Below are positions 9,140-20,218 of a stretch of DNA of 64,000 bases, piece by piece. Both the position numbers and the translations under genes were made by a program. This stretch comes from Paragyromitra xinjiangensis (Eukaryota; Ascomycota; Pezizomycetes; Pezizales; Discinaceae), in the NCBI GenBank assembly GCA_038503065.1, contig JBCAMK010000019.1:310001-374000 (forward strand), written 5' to 3'. Numbering within the stretch: the stretch's first letter is position 1; the number at the start of each line of letters is the position of its first letter. The notes beneath the pieces are model-generated. The model saw only the letters and a list, made by a program, of their open reading frames with translations. It had not been told where the DNA came from and searched no databases.

Positions 9140-10885
9140 TCAAATGGATGGTTCGAGAATCATACCCCTCCGCCTCTTATAGTCACTATCGATCTGGTTG
9201 TACATGTTCAAGACAAAGTCTTTTGCATGCGTTTCCATAATATGCTCCCCGACATCACTTTGCACCATCAACTCGCGACATGAGGGGCATTGGTAGCGTT
9301 CATTCGCTGCGTGGGCCACGATCTCGTGCTGCTCGAGGTTGTATAGCGTCGTAAAGTTGGTCCTATCTAGACACCCAATCTGTGTGCAATATAACGCCCC
9401 GCGTTCAATCACATTCACGGCTGAGTGCTCTTCTATGGCTCCATCGACGTCCATCTGGGTTAATTGAGACGAAGCAGGGGCTACTGGAACCGAATAGACC
9501 CCGATATCCGAATCTTCCCACTCCTGTGGTTCCTCCTTTATGGTTCGAGAAGACCCGCTGTCGGTAGCATCGAGCCCAACAGTTCCATTTGATTCCTCCG
9601 GAAGATCATGGGAACGTGGGGGCTCTGGCAACGTGTGTCTCCCATCATATTCAGCAATGATCGCATAGACCATTTGATCCTCATCTGACATCGGATGCAA
9701 ATCTCTAGCATGTCTTCTTATTCCTTTGCGGGTTGTGATAAGCGAGCGACATACGTAACATCGATATCTCAGATCCGCCCTGTGCGCCAAGAGCTCATGG
9801 TGTTCCAGTTTCGAAGCTGTGACAAAATCCGTCTTATTTGGGCATTGCCACTGCGTACAATATAACGGCTGGTGTTTTCCCAATCTCTCGCGTTTTAGTT
9901 TAAAATTTTCCAAGATCTTATCATACGCACGTTCCATTTTCGCCATAGTATGCATCTGTCTAATGTGAGTCCTGATTGTACTCTTGTATACATCGGACTG
10001 TAAGATTATAGTGCGGCAATAACAACATTGGTATAGTGTATCTGAGTTGTGTGCCACACGCTCGTGCTGCTCAAGATTCCGAATATTCACAAAGTCTCTT
10101 CTATCCGAGCATGCTCGTTGCGCACAAAATAACGACCCCTTGTGCTCTTTTTCTTGATGCTCCACCAGAAAATAGCGGTTCATGTAACTTTTGAAATTGA
10201 AGCGGCATTGACCCACGAAGCAATATGTCCTTTCCGACTTAGGATCGTAGCGTGGTTGGGGGGTAGCAGACACCCCCGACGCTAACGGAGCGCCCTGAGC
10301 CGATGCTTCCGATGAGTTGAGGCCTGGTTGGGGAGCAGCGGACCCTTCTAACTTCACTAAAGAGATATGAGCCGATGCATCATCCTCTACTGCAGAGTTG
10401 AGGCCTAGCTCGGGAGTAGCGGACTCTTCTATCTTCACCAAAGAGATATGAGTCGGTGCATCATCCTCTACTACAGATTTGAGGCCTGGCTCGGGAGTAG
10501 CAGACCCTTCTAACTCCGATGAAGAGCTATGAACCGATACATCGTCCTCTTCTTTTAAGTCTTGATCATGTTCCGACGGCCCAGCGTAGCTAGTGTTTGA
10601 TTCAATAATCATATTATCGGGCAGCTCACCCCATGGAACTTGCATCGATGGAAACCCCGGCATCGACTCATAGCTTGGGGTTGTGTCGTTATAGCCATAA
10701 TCCATCTGCCCAACGTTCTGCTGTTCCCAGTATGACTGACGCTCCAGAGCCGTTTCTTCCAGCTCAGCCAGAATCTCATGGGCATCTTGATCATTCAGCA
10801 CCAGCCCAATATTGCTCGATTCCGCCTCAAAAATTGTATCATTGATGTCTTTCCACCACTCAATATGGTTCTCGTTGAATTCCAT
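9140..10885 (-). CDS. Large C2H2 zinc-finger protein with three finger modules, 581 aa
   Basis: A single exon. The frame is open to 10972, but I prefer the Met at 10885 because the 29 residues upstream look like leader. Residues about 110-220 contain a 27-residue unit repeated nearly three times (starts LEGSATPEPG, IEESATPELG and LEGSAAPQPG; each full unit ends HISLVK). Three copies of the finger module shared with the genes at 484 and 2858 follow. Module 1 has C-x4-C, then LFCAQRAC...LEQHERVAH, then CCYC...HIRQMH. Module 2 has YCTQWQC...LEHHELLAH and CYVC...RHARDLH. Module 3 at the C-terminus has YCTQIGC...LEQHEIVAH and CPSC...HIMETH. An acidic, Ser-rich linker separates modules 2 and 3. It appears to be an expanded relative of the two small genes. 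Nucleic-acid binding is expected from the family; nothing indicates a target. Confidence 0.8.
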   Translation of the reverse strand: MEFNENHIEWWKDINDTIFEAESSNIGLVLNDQDAHEILAELEETALERQSYWEQQNVGQMDYGYNDTTPSYESMPGFPSMQVPWGELPDNMIIESNTSYAGPSEHDQDLKEEDDVSVHSSSSELEGSATPEPGLKSVVEDDAPTHISLVKIEESATPELGLNSAVEDDASAHISLVKLEGSAAPQPGLNSSEASAQGAPLASGVSATPQPRYDPKSERTYCFVGQCRFNFKSYMNRYFLVEHQEKEHKGSLFCAQRACSDRRDFVNIRNLEQHERVAHNSDTLYQCCYCRTIILQSDVYKSTIRTHIRQMHTMAKMERAYDKILENFKLKRERLGKHQPLYCTQWQCPNKTDFVTASKLEHHELLAHRADLRYRCYVCRSLITTRKGIRRHARDLHPMSDEDQMVYAIIAEYDGRHTLPEPPRSHDLPEESNGTVGLDATDSGSSRTIKEEPQEWEDSDIGVYSVPVAPASSQLTQMDVDGAIEEHSAVNVIERGALYCTQIGCLDRTNFTTLYNLEQHEIVAHAANERYQCPSCRELMVQSDVGEHIMETHAKDFVLNMYNQIDSDYKRRRGMILEPSI

Positions 10886-10972
10886 GATGTCTCTCGATGG
10901 TTGCGGGGGATGGCGAGCAGCGGGGTGTGAAAATCTGCTGTCTATGAGGAAGAAGGTGGCTGGGATCATCAC

Positions 10973-13900
10973 CCACAGCTACTAATCATCAGGTGATCGC
11001 AAAACACAGCCAAAGATTAAATACATGAGCAATGAAGCAACCCTTACTGTAATAGCTTTGAGGACCGATATATGCAACAAGTTACCGACCTTGGGCTTGG
11101 TTCCAATAACCCATACATCTATCATTTTACAAGCAGGAAAATTCGAGAAGCTACATGTGCATGTATACCTTAGAGCAGGAGAACCCTAACCCTTGACGTC
11201 ATACTACACGTATTCCATGAGGCGATACAACCAGATACAATCCACGCTATGAGAAGTTAAACTCCCTCAGAGATAAGGGGCTAAAAGAATACTCGTATAT
11301 TCACCAAATGCGCGGGCTGATCTCCCAGTATGAATTATTTTAGAGCATTGATCACTCAAACTTCACCAACTATCACTCGGTATTAACGTGCCAATGATTA
11401 TAAGACACACTTTCCGCTCGAAGCGCATCAATCGACCACCTTGAAGCGCCTACTGGAGCCCCCGATCTCGAAAGAACAAGAAATAACTAAGCAAAACCAA
11501 ATAAATGGTAGCCGAGCCACTCCCCAAAGCATGAGATCCTCCGCATTTCATCTACTTACTCTCACCGTGGGTTAAGTAGGTTCGTCGAAAGCGTACACAG
11601 AAAGGTTTCCAAGTATGATCTCGGGACGAAATGCATATACAACAGATCAATTTTCAGAGTAAATACATAGCTATTCACTAACCCTCAGACGATTGGCCTT
11701 TCAGAGGCGACTATACAACCCCCCGGAACCCATCTTGTCACACTCCATCCCAATCAAGACTTAACCTTCAAATTTACTCCAGATACCAAGATATAGCTTA
11801 CTATCAACTACTATCCAACTTAACACCTGCGTCATAATATGAAAGCCTTCAGCCCGACGGGATGCGACTACCTGAATGGGAACACAGAAGATAGCGACCC
11901 AAGAGATACACCGCAGAAAGCTTGATATCTTACCCCTAAATCCCACGTATCAAGTTCTCCTCCCACCTCAAGGCAGAAAAGTGGCTGTTTATCCCGCACT
12001 AACAAGTACCTACCACTACCCACTCCCACGTCCAAACCAAAACACCGGCATACCGTGTAACCCACACATCCCGAGTACGTGCCGAGAACCAAGTTAGAAC
12101 GTCAGCCAAGACACAAAGGACCATCTCCTGGTACCTACCCGTTCCAACTCATCCCCCCCCATACTGCGTATAATAAGGGGCGTGCATACACCAGATCTGT
12201 CCTAAAGACTTTGTTCCTTTTTTATCCGTTTGAAATTCCACTCATGACCATCCTAAGCGAACTGCCGGATGAGACAGGTTGGGTGAAGCTGATCCGAGAC
12301 ATATCTCAGACAATGCATGATTCACCGATTGTGTCCTAGGCTTTTATAACCATTTGAACCGCTTTTCTTATGGGAGCTCAGACTGCTATGGGATAAAGTA
12401 ATAGAATAATAACAAAATTCAAGAAAGCTTGATACCCTAACCCTATAATCCAAGTTTGCGAGTGATATTGCATGATGATATTTGCATACGTATAGCTTGA
12501 TGAATAGCTAACAAGTAACCGGAATTAAGCCTCTTGCGACATGTAAGTTAGTAGCGCTTCGATATTAAATGAGCTCTAAGTGAATGACGCCAGTTGACCA
12601 AAGACCGGACAAAAATAATTTATCCAGCGGGCAGCCAGAAAAAAACTCAGCGAAAATACGTTGACCTAGGATCTAGGATCCGTAGACCTCATTACAAGAT
12701 TCATCTATCACAGGTTCAACAAAATGAAGCGTACTCTTCTCCTACCACGCAGAATTCGCAATGTCTTAGCTTATTCCTAAGGCGTCTTATCTAAGACTTT
12801 ACAACCACACCAAGCAAACCTCTTTGCGATATTTCTCATGTTCCCAACTGAAACCTTGCAAGACAGCTATGCCAGGAAGCTGAAATAAGCCAATCCATCT
12901 AACAATCAAATCCTCGATAATAGTGCAGATCGAGCCCACCCTACTGAAAGATCTTGGCGTCCGCATCGCCCAGTTAAAAAGCAGTGAGACGCAGATCAAG
13001 ATACGTGAGACAAGACCTAACCAAAGGTATGTTCAATATCTATAGAACCATTGCTACTGCCTTAGACACCTCACTCATCTCCAGAGACTATCCCGATTTC
13101 CGTCTGAGTTTCTTATCCACGCTTGAAATTCTACGACTGCGGAGCTTCACACCGTAGCAAAAAGATATACAGCGCAACTCCCTTTCAGCATACCTCCGAA
13201 CAACGTGGTTGCCGTGTTTCAGTCAGTTGGCAAGATCAACCTCAGCTGTTATCTTCATCTGGAATATGCTTGGTCGCCTGACTCCAAAACCTGTAATCCT
13301 CGGATTGAGAGACACCTAATGTGGGTGAGGCATTTCACTTACCTCGGGGGAGATAATTGTTTGGACGGCCATTTGGGCAATAAGGTTGGGAAAACCACCA
13401 AACGATAGCCTTACAGATAGCAGGTGGGTTCTAAAAATAGATTTACCTTACTGGAGTAGTAGTCAGCCACTCATATATTGGCATGGCAGAATAACGTAAT
13501 CTTCCCCAAGACTACCAAGCCTTATCGTCCTCGCTGATTGGGCAAAAAAACCACTAGACCTCGTGCCTACTGCTGCCTAGACGCGAGTAAATCGTGTAAC
13601 ACAGGCCTGTGCTGAGAAGATGCAGCTCCAACTGAACAGGAAAATACTACTCAAGGCTAAATGAGCTGAGTTACCCTGTAATATTCAGCTCAGGGGTTTG
13701 ATGAGTAAACATTCCACCCATCCCCTTTGATGGAAACTCGCTTGGAATAACCTTACATCGAATGGAATTGAAGCGGATCTCACCTCCGCTTCAATTCAAT
13801 TTTCATCCTGATATCACATTTACCGAGAGGACTCGTGGTGAAGAGGAAGGTTAATACCAAGTCTTTTTTGAAATTGATTGTAGTTCGTCTGGGAAGGAAT

Positions 13901-14268
13901 AGCCTGGGAAGAAAAAGCATCTTGCCAAGTTCCAGATTCTCAGCCCCGTCCATTTCGCTACTCGAACGACTAGAAGCTTCTTTCATCAACTGCTGCCTCG
14001 AGATTCGCAAGCAGGTTTTTAGAATTAATGATTACCGTACCGTTACAGTAGAGAGCAGAAAGAAAGAAACGTTTAATTCTGTACAAACGTCATATCATAA
14101 CCCCTTAAAACTCCATATCAATCATACAATAACACTTACAACCACCCAATGAGCTACCGTTACGTTATGTACCTTCTGCAGACCCACACCGTGAACCAAA
14201 AACGCCATGCTCCTACAAAAGAAATCCAGATCTTTAATTACGCATATATCACTGTAATATCGAATTTT
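10973..14268. other. 3.3-kb gene-poor stretch
   Basis: I found no gene I can support. The many 60-105-codon frames overlap on both strands and lack motifs or consistent splicing. Around 13090-13150 a translated piece reads FRLSFLSTLEILRLRSF, which resembles a leucine-rich repeat and might be a remnant of an F-box-type gene like the one at 49646, but it is too short to call. No terminal repeats were seen. Confidence 0.4.
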
Positions 14269-14646
14269 TCAAGCAACCGGCAGTGGATACGCTGCACAAG
14301 CCCCCATCGCGTTATAGATTAGTCTCTGCATGCGCGCAAGCGAGTTAACCTCATCAAACGTGGATCGTGTCATACCTAGATTCCCGCGGAGTACGCTCTC
14401 GCGGCCCTGAAAACCATTATCCACTAGCTCCACGCGTGTCGTTGTCATATTCTGCGACGCTTCGGGTCCTGGTTCCGGTACGGATTTCGCAAACAGCTTC
14501 CGAAGCCGCTCACTGATCGGTACAAGGGGACGGTAGACTTTGAACACCGCGCCCAGCGCTGCCAGGATAAACGACAGGACTAAACTGCCGCAGAGGAAAG
14601 GGATAAGGATGAGTTCTGAGTTTATGGGAGTCGGAGGCATAGTCAA
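14269..14646 (-). CDS. Small single-span membrane protein, 125 aa
   Basis: A single open frame starting MTMPPTPINSELILIPF. Residues about 10-34 form a clear hydrophobic segment (LILIPFLCGSLVLSFILAAL), preceded by few charges and followed by Arg/Lys residues, as in a type III or tail-out anchor. The remaining 90 residues are hydrophilic. No cleavage site is evident. The family is not recognised. It lies upstream of, and on the same strand as, nothing obviously related. The protein is short, so chance cannot be excluded, but the membrane segment and codon pattern favour a gene. Confidence 0.5.
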   Translation of the reverse strand: MTMPPTPINSELILIPFLCGSLVLSFILAALGAVFKVYRPLVPISERLRKLFAKSVPEPGPEASQNMTTTRVELVDNGFQGRESVLRGNLGMTRSTFDEVNSLARMQRLIYNAMGACAAYPLPVA

Positions 14647-15054
14647 TGCATCATTGGGATGAAAAAAGGGGAGGGGTGTTTTGCTAGGTGAACTGTCGTG
14701 TTGTTTTGATCTTCCTGCGATGTGGAAAAAGCAAGTAAATCAGAGACATGAAGGGGGTTCCAGCCACGTGCGTTGACGCGCGCGGAGGAGTAAGACCCTG
14801 ATCTGCAAATAACTGAGGTGGGATCAGTGAAAATCGGTTAAAATAAGGTTTGTGCGCTAAGGGAGTGTGATGTTGGGGAGTTTTGGTTGGCCGAGATCGA
14901 GTGATGGAGCGTGAGCTTCTATCGCGCCTATCACTGTCTGGGGATTAAAACAAAACATTGGAATTCCCTAAAATAAATATGTTCATTGCAGACAAGTGCT
15001 TTTCCTCCGTTGACCTATAGTTACACATAAGAGACATCCGATCTAGGAAATATA

Positions 15055-15333
15055 CTATTCAACAAAGTCCTCCATGAGAGCGCCTTGGACATAAACGTAC
15101 ATCCATACAAAACCAATTACAACATAAAATAAAATCCACCTTAGGAAACTGGTAACGCGACGCTCGAAGCGTCGCATGCCCTGAACGCCTAGTTCATCGC
15201 CCAGATCGAGTAGCCAATCAAAACCTCGCTGGGCCCTTTGCAACCATAGCCCTTCACTTCGTTCAGGGCAACCTGCTTTAACCCAATCAAGGACGCACCT
15301 TAGCTGCTGAAATCGTAGTGATATGTTGTCCAT
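15055..15333 (-). CDS. Possible small membrane protein overlapping the rhodopsin gene's 3' end
   Basis: The frame is open from 15405; the Met at 15333 is the likelier start. It gives about 92 residues with a C-terminal hydrophobic span (FLRWILFYVVIGFVWMYVYV). Its first 47 bases overlap the last exon of the rhodopsin-domain gene in another frame on the same strand, so it would need a separate transcript or an alternative 3' exon. It contains the residues CPERSEG, encoded by an imperfect palindrome at 15248-15270. I give it low confidence. Confidence 0.25.
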   Translation of the reverse strand: MDNISLRFQQLRCVLDWVKAGCPERSEGLWLQRAQRGFDWLLDLGDELGVQGMRRFERRVTSFLRWILFYVVIGFVWMYVYVQGALMEDFVE

Positions 15334-16853
15334 GATGCCCAATATGCCGGCTACTCTCATCACTCCCCTTCCGGTCGCTCCCTCTACTCGCCGACTCCGG
15401 ATCATACTCCGACCTCATTGGCATCCCAGAAACCGTAGTCTCCTCAATAGCGAACGAAAACCTCTGCTCAATCTCTAGATGCACCTCGCCCTTATTGATC
15501 CTCTCTTCGCTCCCGGCGAAGCTTGTGATTGTGCTCTTCTTTTTCGAGATATTGCTTAACGGTAAAGACCCACTTTGGTCATGGTATTTTCCATGAGACC
15601 CTGCCGATCTATCTGCGAATGTTCCGAATTTAAAGACCCGCCGGAAGAGTGGCCAGAGCATTGGGAGGTTAGAAACGTAGACTGCTGTTGAAGATTCTCG
15701 GATATACCAGAGCATGTAGATTGTCGTGAAGGGGTTTGAAAAGTTGTAGTATTTGTTTAGACATGCGGCGAGGATCTAGTACCGAACGATGTTTATTAAT
15801 TTCTTAGCATAGAAAGAGTTGTGGGTTGTACATACCACAAAGACACCACAACTGAAGATACCTACTAGGATTACCTTCCTATGAACCAGAGCTCTGTTAG
15901 AAGCCTCCCTGAGAATGGGGAGGGATAGTCGCACTTTTTTAACGGAACCTTAGCCTTCAGAAGTAAAGGGATGCCGACAGCTAGCATCATCAGATCTGAG
16001 GTGATGTTGAAGACAGCCTGGGTGATTGAGTAGTGCTGGTATGTGGCACATTGCTCTTAGAATTTGTATATAGGGTCAGCGTAGTACATGACTAAACATC
16101 CTGCAGTGGAAAAGAAGGCAATATACCATCAGGAACCGGTAATGCCCAGTATCCATTGAATGGCCTACAACTCAGGAACCAAGCTAACTCAACCGCAATG
16201 AATCCCAAGACAATGTATGCTGCAATTGCTTTGATGATGACTTGATCATTGAGGCGGGATCTGTAAAGGTCAGAGGGCACAGCGAGATAAGTCGTTGGGG
16301 TTAAAACTGACGTTAGACGATGATACATGAGAATCATGCAGCCCTTCAAATAAGCTGGTTAGCACAAGTCGCGTTTGTATTTATTGTTTGGAGGTTCCTC
16401 AACGTACTTTAATTCCCCAAGTCAATGTCAACATTGATTGTTCGAGTAAAATGACAATCTTACTCCCGTAGATTCTTAGTTTGATATCTTCCGGAGTCAA
16501 GGTTTCCAATTCTCCTGGCATTAACAGGTTTGTCGCCGTTCGCCCGGAAACATTGATGCCAGCCATGAGCATAGTATATGTGCACTGGAACGAAAATCAG
16601 TATCTCCGATTGCGCCATTGTAGCATATCTTCCATACCGCATTAAAAATCATCAAGAAATCTTCTGTCTGCAAGTTCTTGAACGAACCCAACACTAAACG
16701 ACGGGAATATCTATTTTAATCATAAGTATGTGTCAAACGTGTACCCCTTCAAATAGACACTAACATTCTGCCTGCAATCAACAGGATCCCAAGGCTGTAC
16801 ATAGTCCATGACTCGACAGTCAATTGATGAGGTGATGGAGACTGCAACGCCAT
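15287..16853 (-). CDS. Rhodopsin-domain (Pth11-like) integral membrane protein, seven exons, 402 aa
   Basis: Minus-strand exons 16853-16765, 16710-16638, 16584-16408, 16343-16127, 16055-15935, 15878-15836 and 15775-15287 join into 403 codons with every junction in phase. Introns are 43-71 bp with GT...AG ends. The product carries the conserved landmarks of the fungal rhodopsin-domain family: LLIAGRIYSRR after helix 1, GSKIVILLEQ, KGCMILMYHRLT, CRPFNGYW, EQCATYQHYSITQAVFNI, PLLLKAKVPLKK, LNKYYNFSNPF and YIRESSTAVYVSNLPMLWPL before a 120-residue cytoplasmic tail. Seven hydrophobic spans are expected. Members of this family are membrane proteins of mostly unknown ligand; a receptor role is only inferred. 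A start at 16809 also opens a frame, but it loses helix 1 and is rejected. Confidence 0.85.
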
Positions 16854-18138
16854 AGTATGCGATGACTTCGATCGATGGTTCCTGTCGACTCTTCTTCGAT
16901 GACCGAATGGTAGGCGTAGCCCTATCACCTCTCTCTCTCAATGGGATGGATGTCAAATCATGCAATGTCGTCTGCCGAGCGCAGAAATCTGGAATTAAAC
17001 CAGGTTCTGGGCAAGGGCTATGCCTTTATTCTTCCGCATTTCCAGTTTCCCCACAGCTCATCCGATACTAAACATTTCACTATCCCTGGTCTGTAAGATA
17101 TCGATGGTTTGAGACCTGGTAAGATGGCGCACCGCTGCAAGCGAAATGGAACATCATGCTTCGTCACAGGCCCCAATACCCAGTGGCGGCAATACCTACG
17201 GAAGATAGCTGCGATCGAATGTCTTAGCTACCCTTCGCCACTTTCCCTATTCTGGCGGATTTAAGGGATCCTGGCCGGAGTCTTGTCCGGCTGGTTAAAG
17301 TCTAGTTGGAAACATACCCATCTCATCACCCACAGGAGGAAACCACGGGCTGAGCCGCGTCCAGCAAATTCTCTCCTCGGTTCTGTAATTTATTTGTTTT
17401 TTCTTATTCGATTGCTCGGCCACATGCGTCCTATAGAGTAGGAAGTCGGTTTAATTGGGGACACTTGTTGCATGAGCCGTGGGATACGTAACCAGTTTAC
17501 TCTCGCGTGGGATGAATGTGGGAGGTGTGGGTCAGGCCAAGACAGGTTAAAGCAGTGGAAAAGATGGTGATCTGTTATTTAGTCAACCACCCTGAAAACT
17601 CTTGAGGCTTCTGCAGGTCACTTTCGTACGGTTCTAGAGTAGGGATATATTTGAGGCTATAATTCTACTCTAGAGCTTAGTTCACTATAGAGACTTGGGT
17701 ATCCCCTTGTAAGTATGCGGAGCACAGTAGATAAAGCTAGCCCTTCACCCTCTGGTCGAAAGATGTCGCAGGCGACGCTCTCATCTGAACTGTCAGACGG
17801 CGGCACCACACGGGCTGCAGAAGGCAAATATTGCTGCTTTAGAAAGACATGGGGTCCAAATTTTACCTCGCCATTAAGGTACTGTGCCCAGACGGTGGCG
17901 CTTGTAACATAGCTATCGGGGTTGCCCGGGAATTAGTTGTAGACGCAGGGTTAGGGGTATTTGACGCATAATTGAACGACTTAACGAAGGTATTTAACGA
18001 TAAGCATCACCAGGATTCTGGCCCCCGTTACACGTCGTGTTCTTTCTTTCTCTCCTTCTTTGACCTTTATTCGCGCCACATCCGCGTAAACCAGTCCTTC
18101 CAAATTTGTAGTCGGACGACACTATCTTGATTACAAAG
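16854..18138. other. Divergent intergenic region between rhodopsin and permease genes
   Basis: A 1.3-kb space holding both 5' flanks. The stretch 17290-17330 and the pyrimidine-rich tract 18040-18070 precede the permease start. No gene, repeat or RNA gene is recognised; the frame at 17715-17912 has no motif. Confidence 0.4.
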
Positions 18139-20013
18139 ATGGCAGACGATAAGACGGCAGCTTCAGACAATTCCTCAGTACAGAAGGGGCCGGGGACGAG
18201 CGTAGAGGACCGGGACGCACTGAAACTTGAAGCAGCATTGGGTCACAAGCAAGCTTTGAATAGAAATTTTGGGCTGTTCAGTCTAACAAGTTTGGGTATT
18301 GTTATTGCCAAGTGAGTGGTGTTTCTTGTTGACACTGCTATCTCCATTACGCTTTCTTAGTTTACGGAGCAATTACTGATTTTTGGTTCGTTATGGCAGC
18401 GCATGGAGTCTCACGGGCGGTACGATTGTGGTAGCGATTTTTAATGGAGGACCTATGGCCGTGTTGTATGGATTGTAAGGACACTGAAGCTGTGGTCGTT
18501 TCCCTGATCTACAAAGCTAATTACTTGCTATTAGGATCTTGATCTCGATATTTTATACCCTCATATCTGCCTCTCTTGCTGAGCTTGTCTCAGCTATCCC
18601 CTCATCAGGGGGTGTATATCATTGGGCATCAGTAACTGCCGGTCCACGATATGGCCGAGTAGTAGGTTGGTTCGCAGGATTTCTTAATCTATGCGGATGG
18701 CTTCTCTCTGCAGCGTCGATCTCCTCAACACTTGGAAACGAGCTTGTCGCGCTTTACCAACTTGCACATCCCGAGGTGGAGTGGCATTCATGGCAGGTCT
18801 TTATTGCATTTCAGCTCGTGAATTGGATCTGCTGTGTTATTGTTATTTTCGGTAACAAACACCTGCCACTCATCAATTCTTTGGCGTTCTATTTGAGTAT
18901 GGGTGGGCTGTTCGTCACGGTCTTGGTTCTCGCAATCATGCCGAAAGGAAATCATGCCTCCGATAGTTTTGTCTGGAAAGACTATAACGACCTTACCGGA
19001 TGGAACAATGATGGACTTTGCTTCATACTCGGACTCATCAACGCGGCTTTTGCTGTCGGCACTCCAGACTGCCAAAGTCATGTAGCGGAAGAGATTCCTG
19101 AACCGGAAAAGAACGTTCCAAAGGGAATAATGATCCAAATTGGAACAAGCTTCATCACGTTCGTCACCTTCTTAAACCATCAGCTTTACCAAAAGCATCC
19201 GCTTACATGATCTTTTCCCCACAGCGCATTTATTTACCTGATTGCTCTCTTCTACTCCATCAACGACATCGGCGCAGTTCTAGACTCACCCTCAAAGTTC
19301 CCCACCTCTGAGATCTACCGTCAAGCGACCGGCTCAACCAAGGGTGCCATCGGCCTTACTGCCGTCCTTTTCATCGCGACGTTCCCTACCTTGATCGGAA
19401 CCCTCATCACTGGTGGTCGAACCTTCTGGACACTCTCTCGTGATAATGCTGCTCCTTTCAGCGGCTACTTCAGTGTTATTTCACCGAGGTTCGGATCCCC
19501 ATTGAGAGCCACTGTTGCGGTATCGTGCATTACTTCCTGCTTGGGTTGCATTTATGTTGGCTCGACTACTGCTTTCTCCGCCTTGATCGGATCGTACATT
19601 GTGCTCTCAACTCTCTCATATGCTGGGGCGATCTTGCCTCATGTGTTGACGGGGAGGAAAACAATTGTTCCTGGTCCTTTCCATCTTGGGAGATGGGGGT
19701 TCGCAACTAATATCATCTCGCTGGTGTATATTTTCATCATGGTTGTGTTCTTTTGTTTCCCCTTCGTAATGCCGGCGGAGGCTGCGAATATGAATTATAC
19801 GAGCGCTATCGTGGGTGGATTGGTCATATTAATTACTGCTTGGTGGTTTATCCACGGCAGAGGGAATTATCAAGGGCCGGTAAGACTGAAGAACCTTTTT
19901 AACCGTTAATTGATTATTAATTTTTTTGAGTGGCGCTGACGATACTTTACCGATAGAAATACTTTAAGGAAGCTGCAGAGAAGCTTGCTGACACGAATGA
20001 AATTGAGACTTGA
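18139..20013 (+). CDS. APC-superfamily amino acid/choline/GABA-type permease, five exons, 527 aa
   Basis: Exons 18139-18311, 18400-18474, 18535-19158, 19225-19879 and 19957-20013 give 528 codons with stop. One donor is GTTCGT (intron 3); the others are GTGAGT, GTAAGG and GTAAGA. After a 40-residue hydrophilic N-terminus the chain reads NRNFGLFSLTSLGIVIANAW, the helix-1 signature of fungal APC permeases, followed by NGGPMAVLYG. Later landmarks are SSGGVYHWASV, the stretch FTPTLIG-like IATFPTLIGTLITGGR, and TLSRDNAAPF. About twelve hydrophobic spans can be counted and the tail is short and charged. The family moves amino acids, GABA, choline or polyamines across the plasma membrane or vacuole by cation symport; which substrate cannot be read from sequence. 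It converges on the hydrolase at 20219-21008, only 205 bp away, which may reflect a shared catabolic task, but that is inference. Confidence 0.85.
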
Positions 20014-20218
20014 GCGGGATAAGGGGGGGAGTTTTCTTTGGGCGGGCTTACCTTTTGCAATTTCTTTTTTTTAATACTATGTAGCTTAGAGAGCGTGTAA
20101 TATACCCAAACCGGAACTCACAAAGAGTCCAGGAAAAGTTTCTTGTCTGAGTTTTTGGTCTAAATGTATTACCAGTAATTTTCACCATAACCTCTCTATA
20201 TCTGCCGGTCCAATTACA

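Noticed and set aside
12430..12450. CCCTAACCCTA run as an internal telomere repeat
   Set aside because: Less than two units; common by chance.
13555..13600. TAGACCTCGTGCC...GACGCGAG as a degraded copy of the short insertion element
   Set aside because: The ends are only partly similar and I find no 9-base duplication.
16745..16809. Alternative first exon of the rhodopsin-domain gene starting at 16809
   Set aside because: It joins in phase but lacks helix 1; the frame from 16853 with a GTTAGT donor gives the family's LLIAGRIYSRR.
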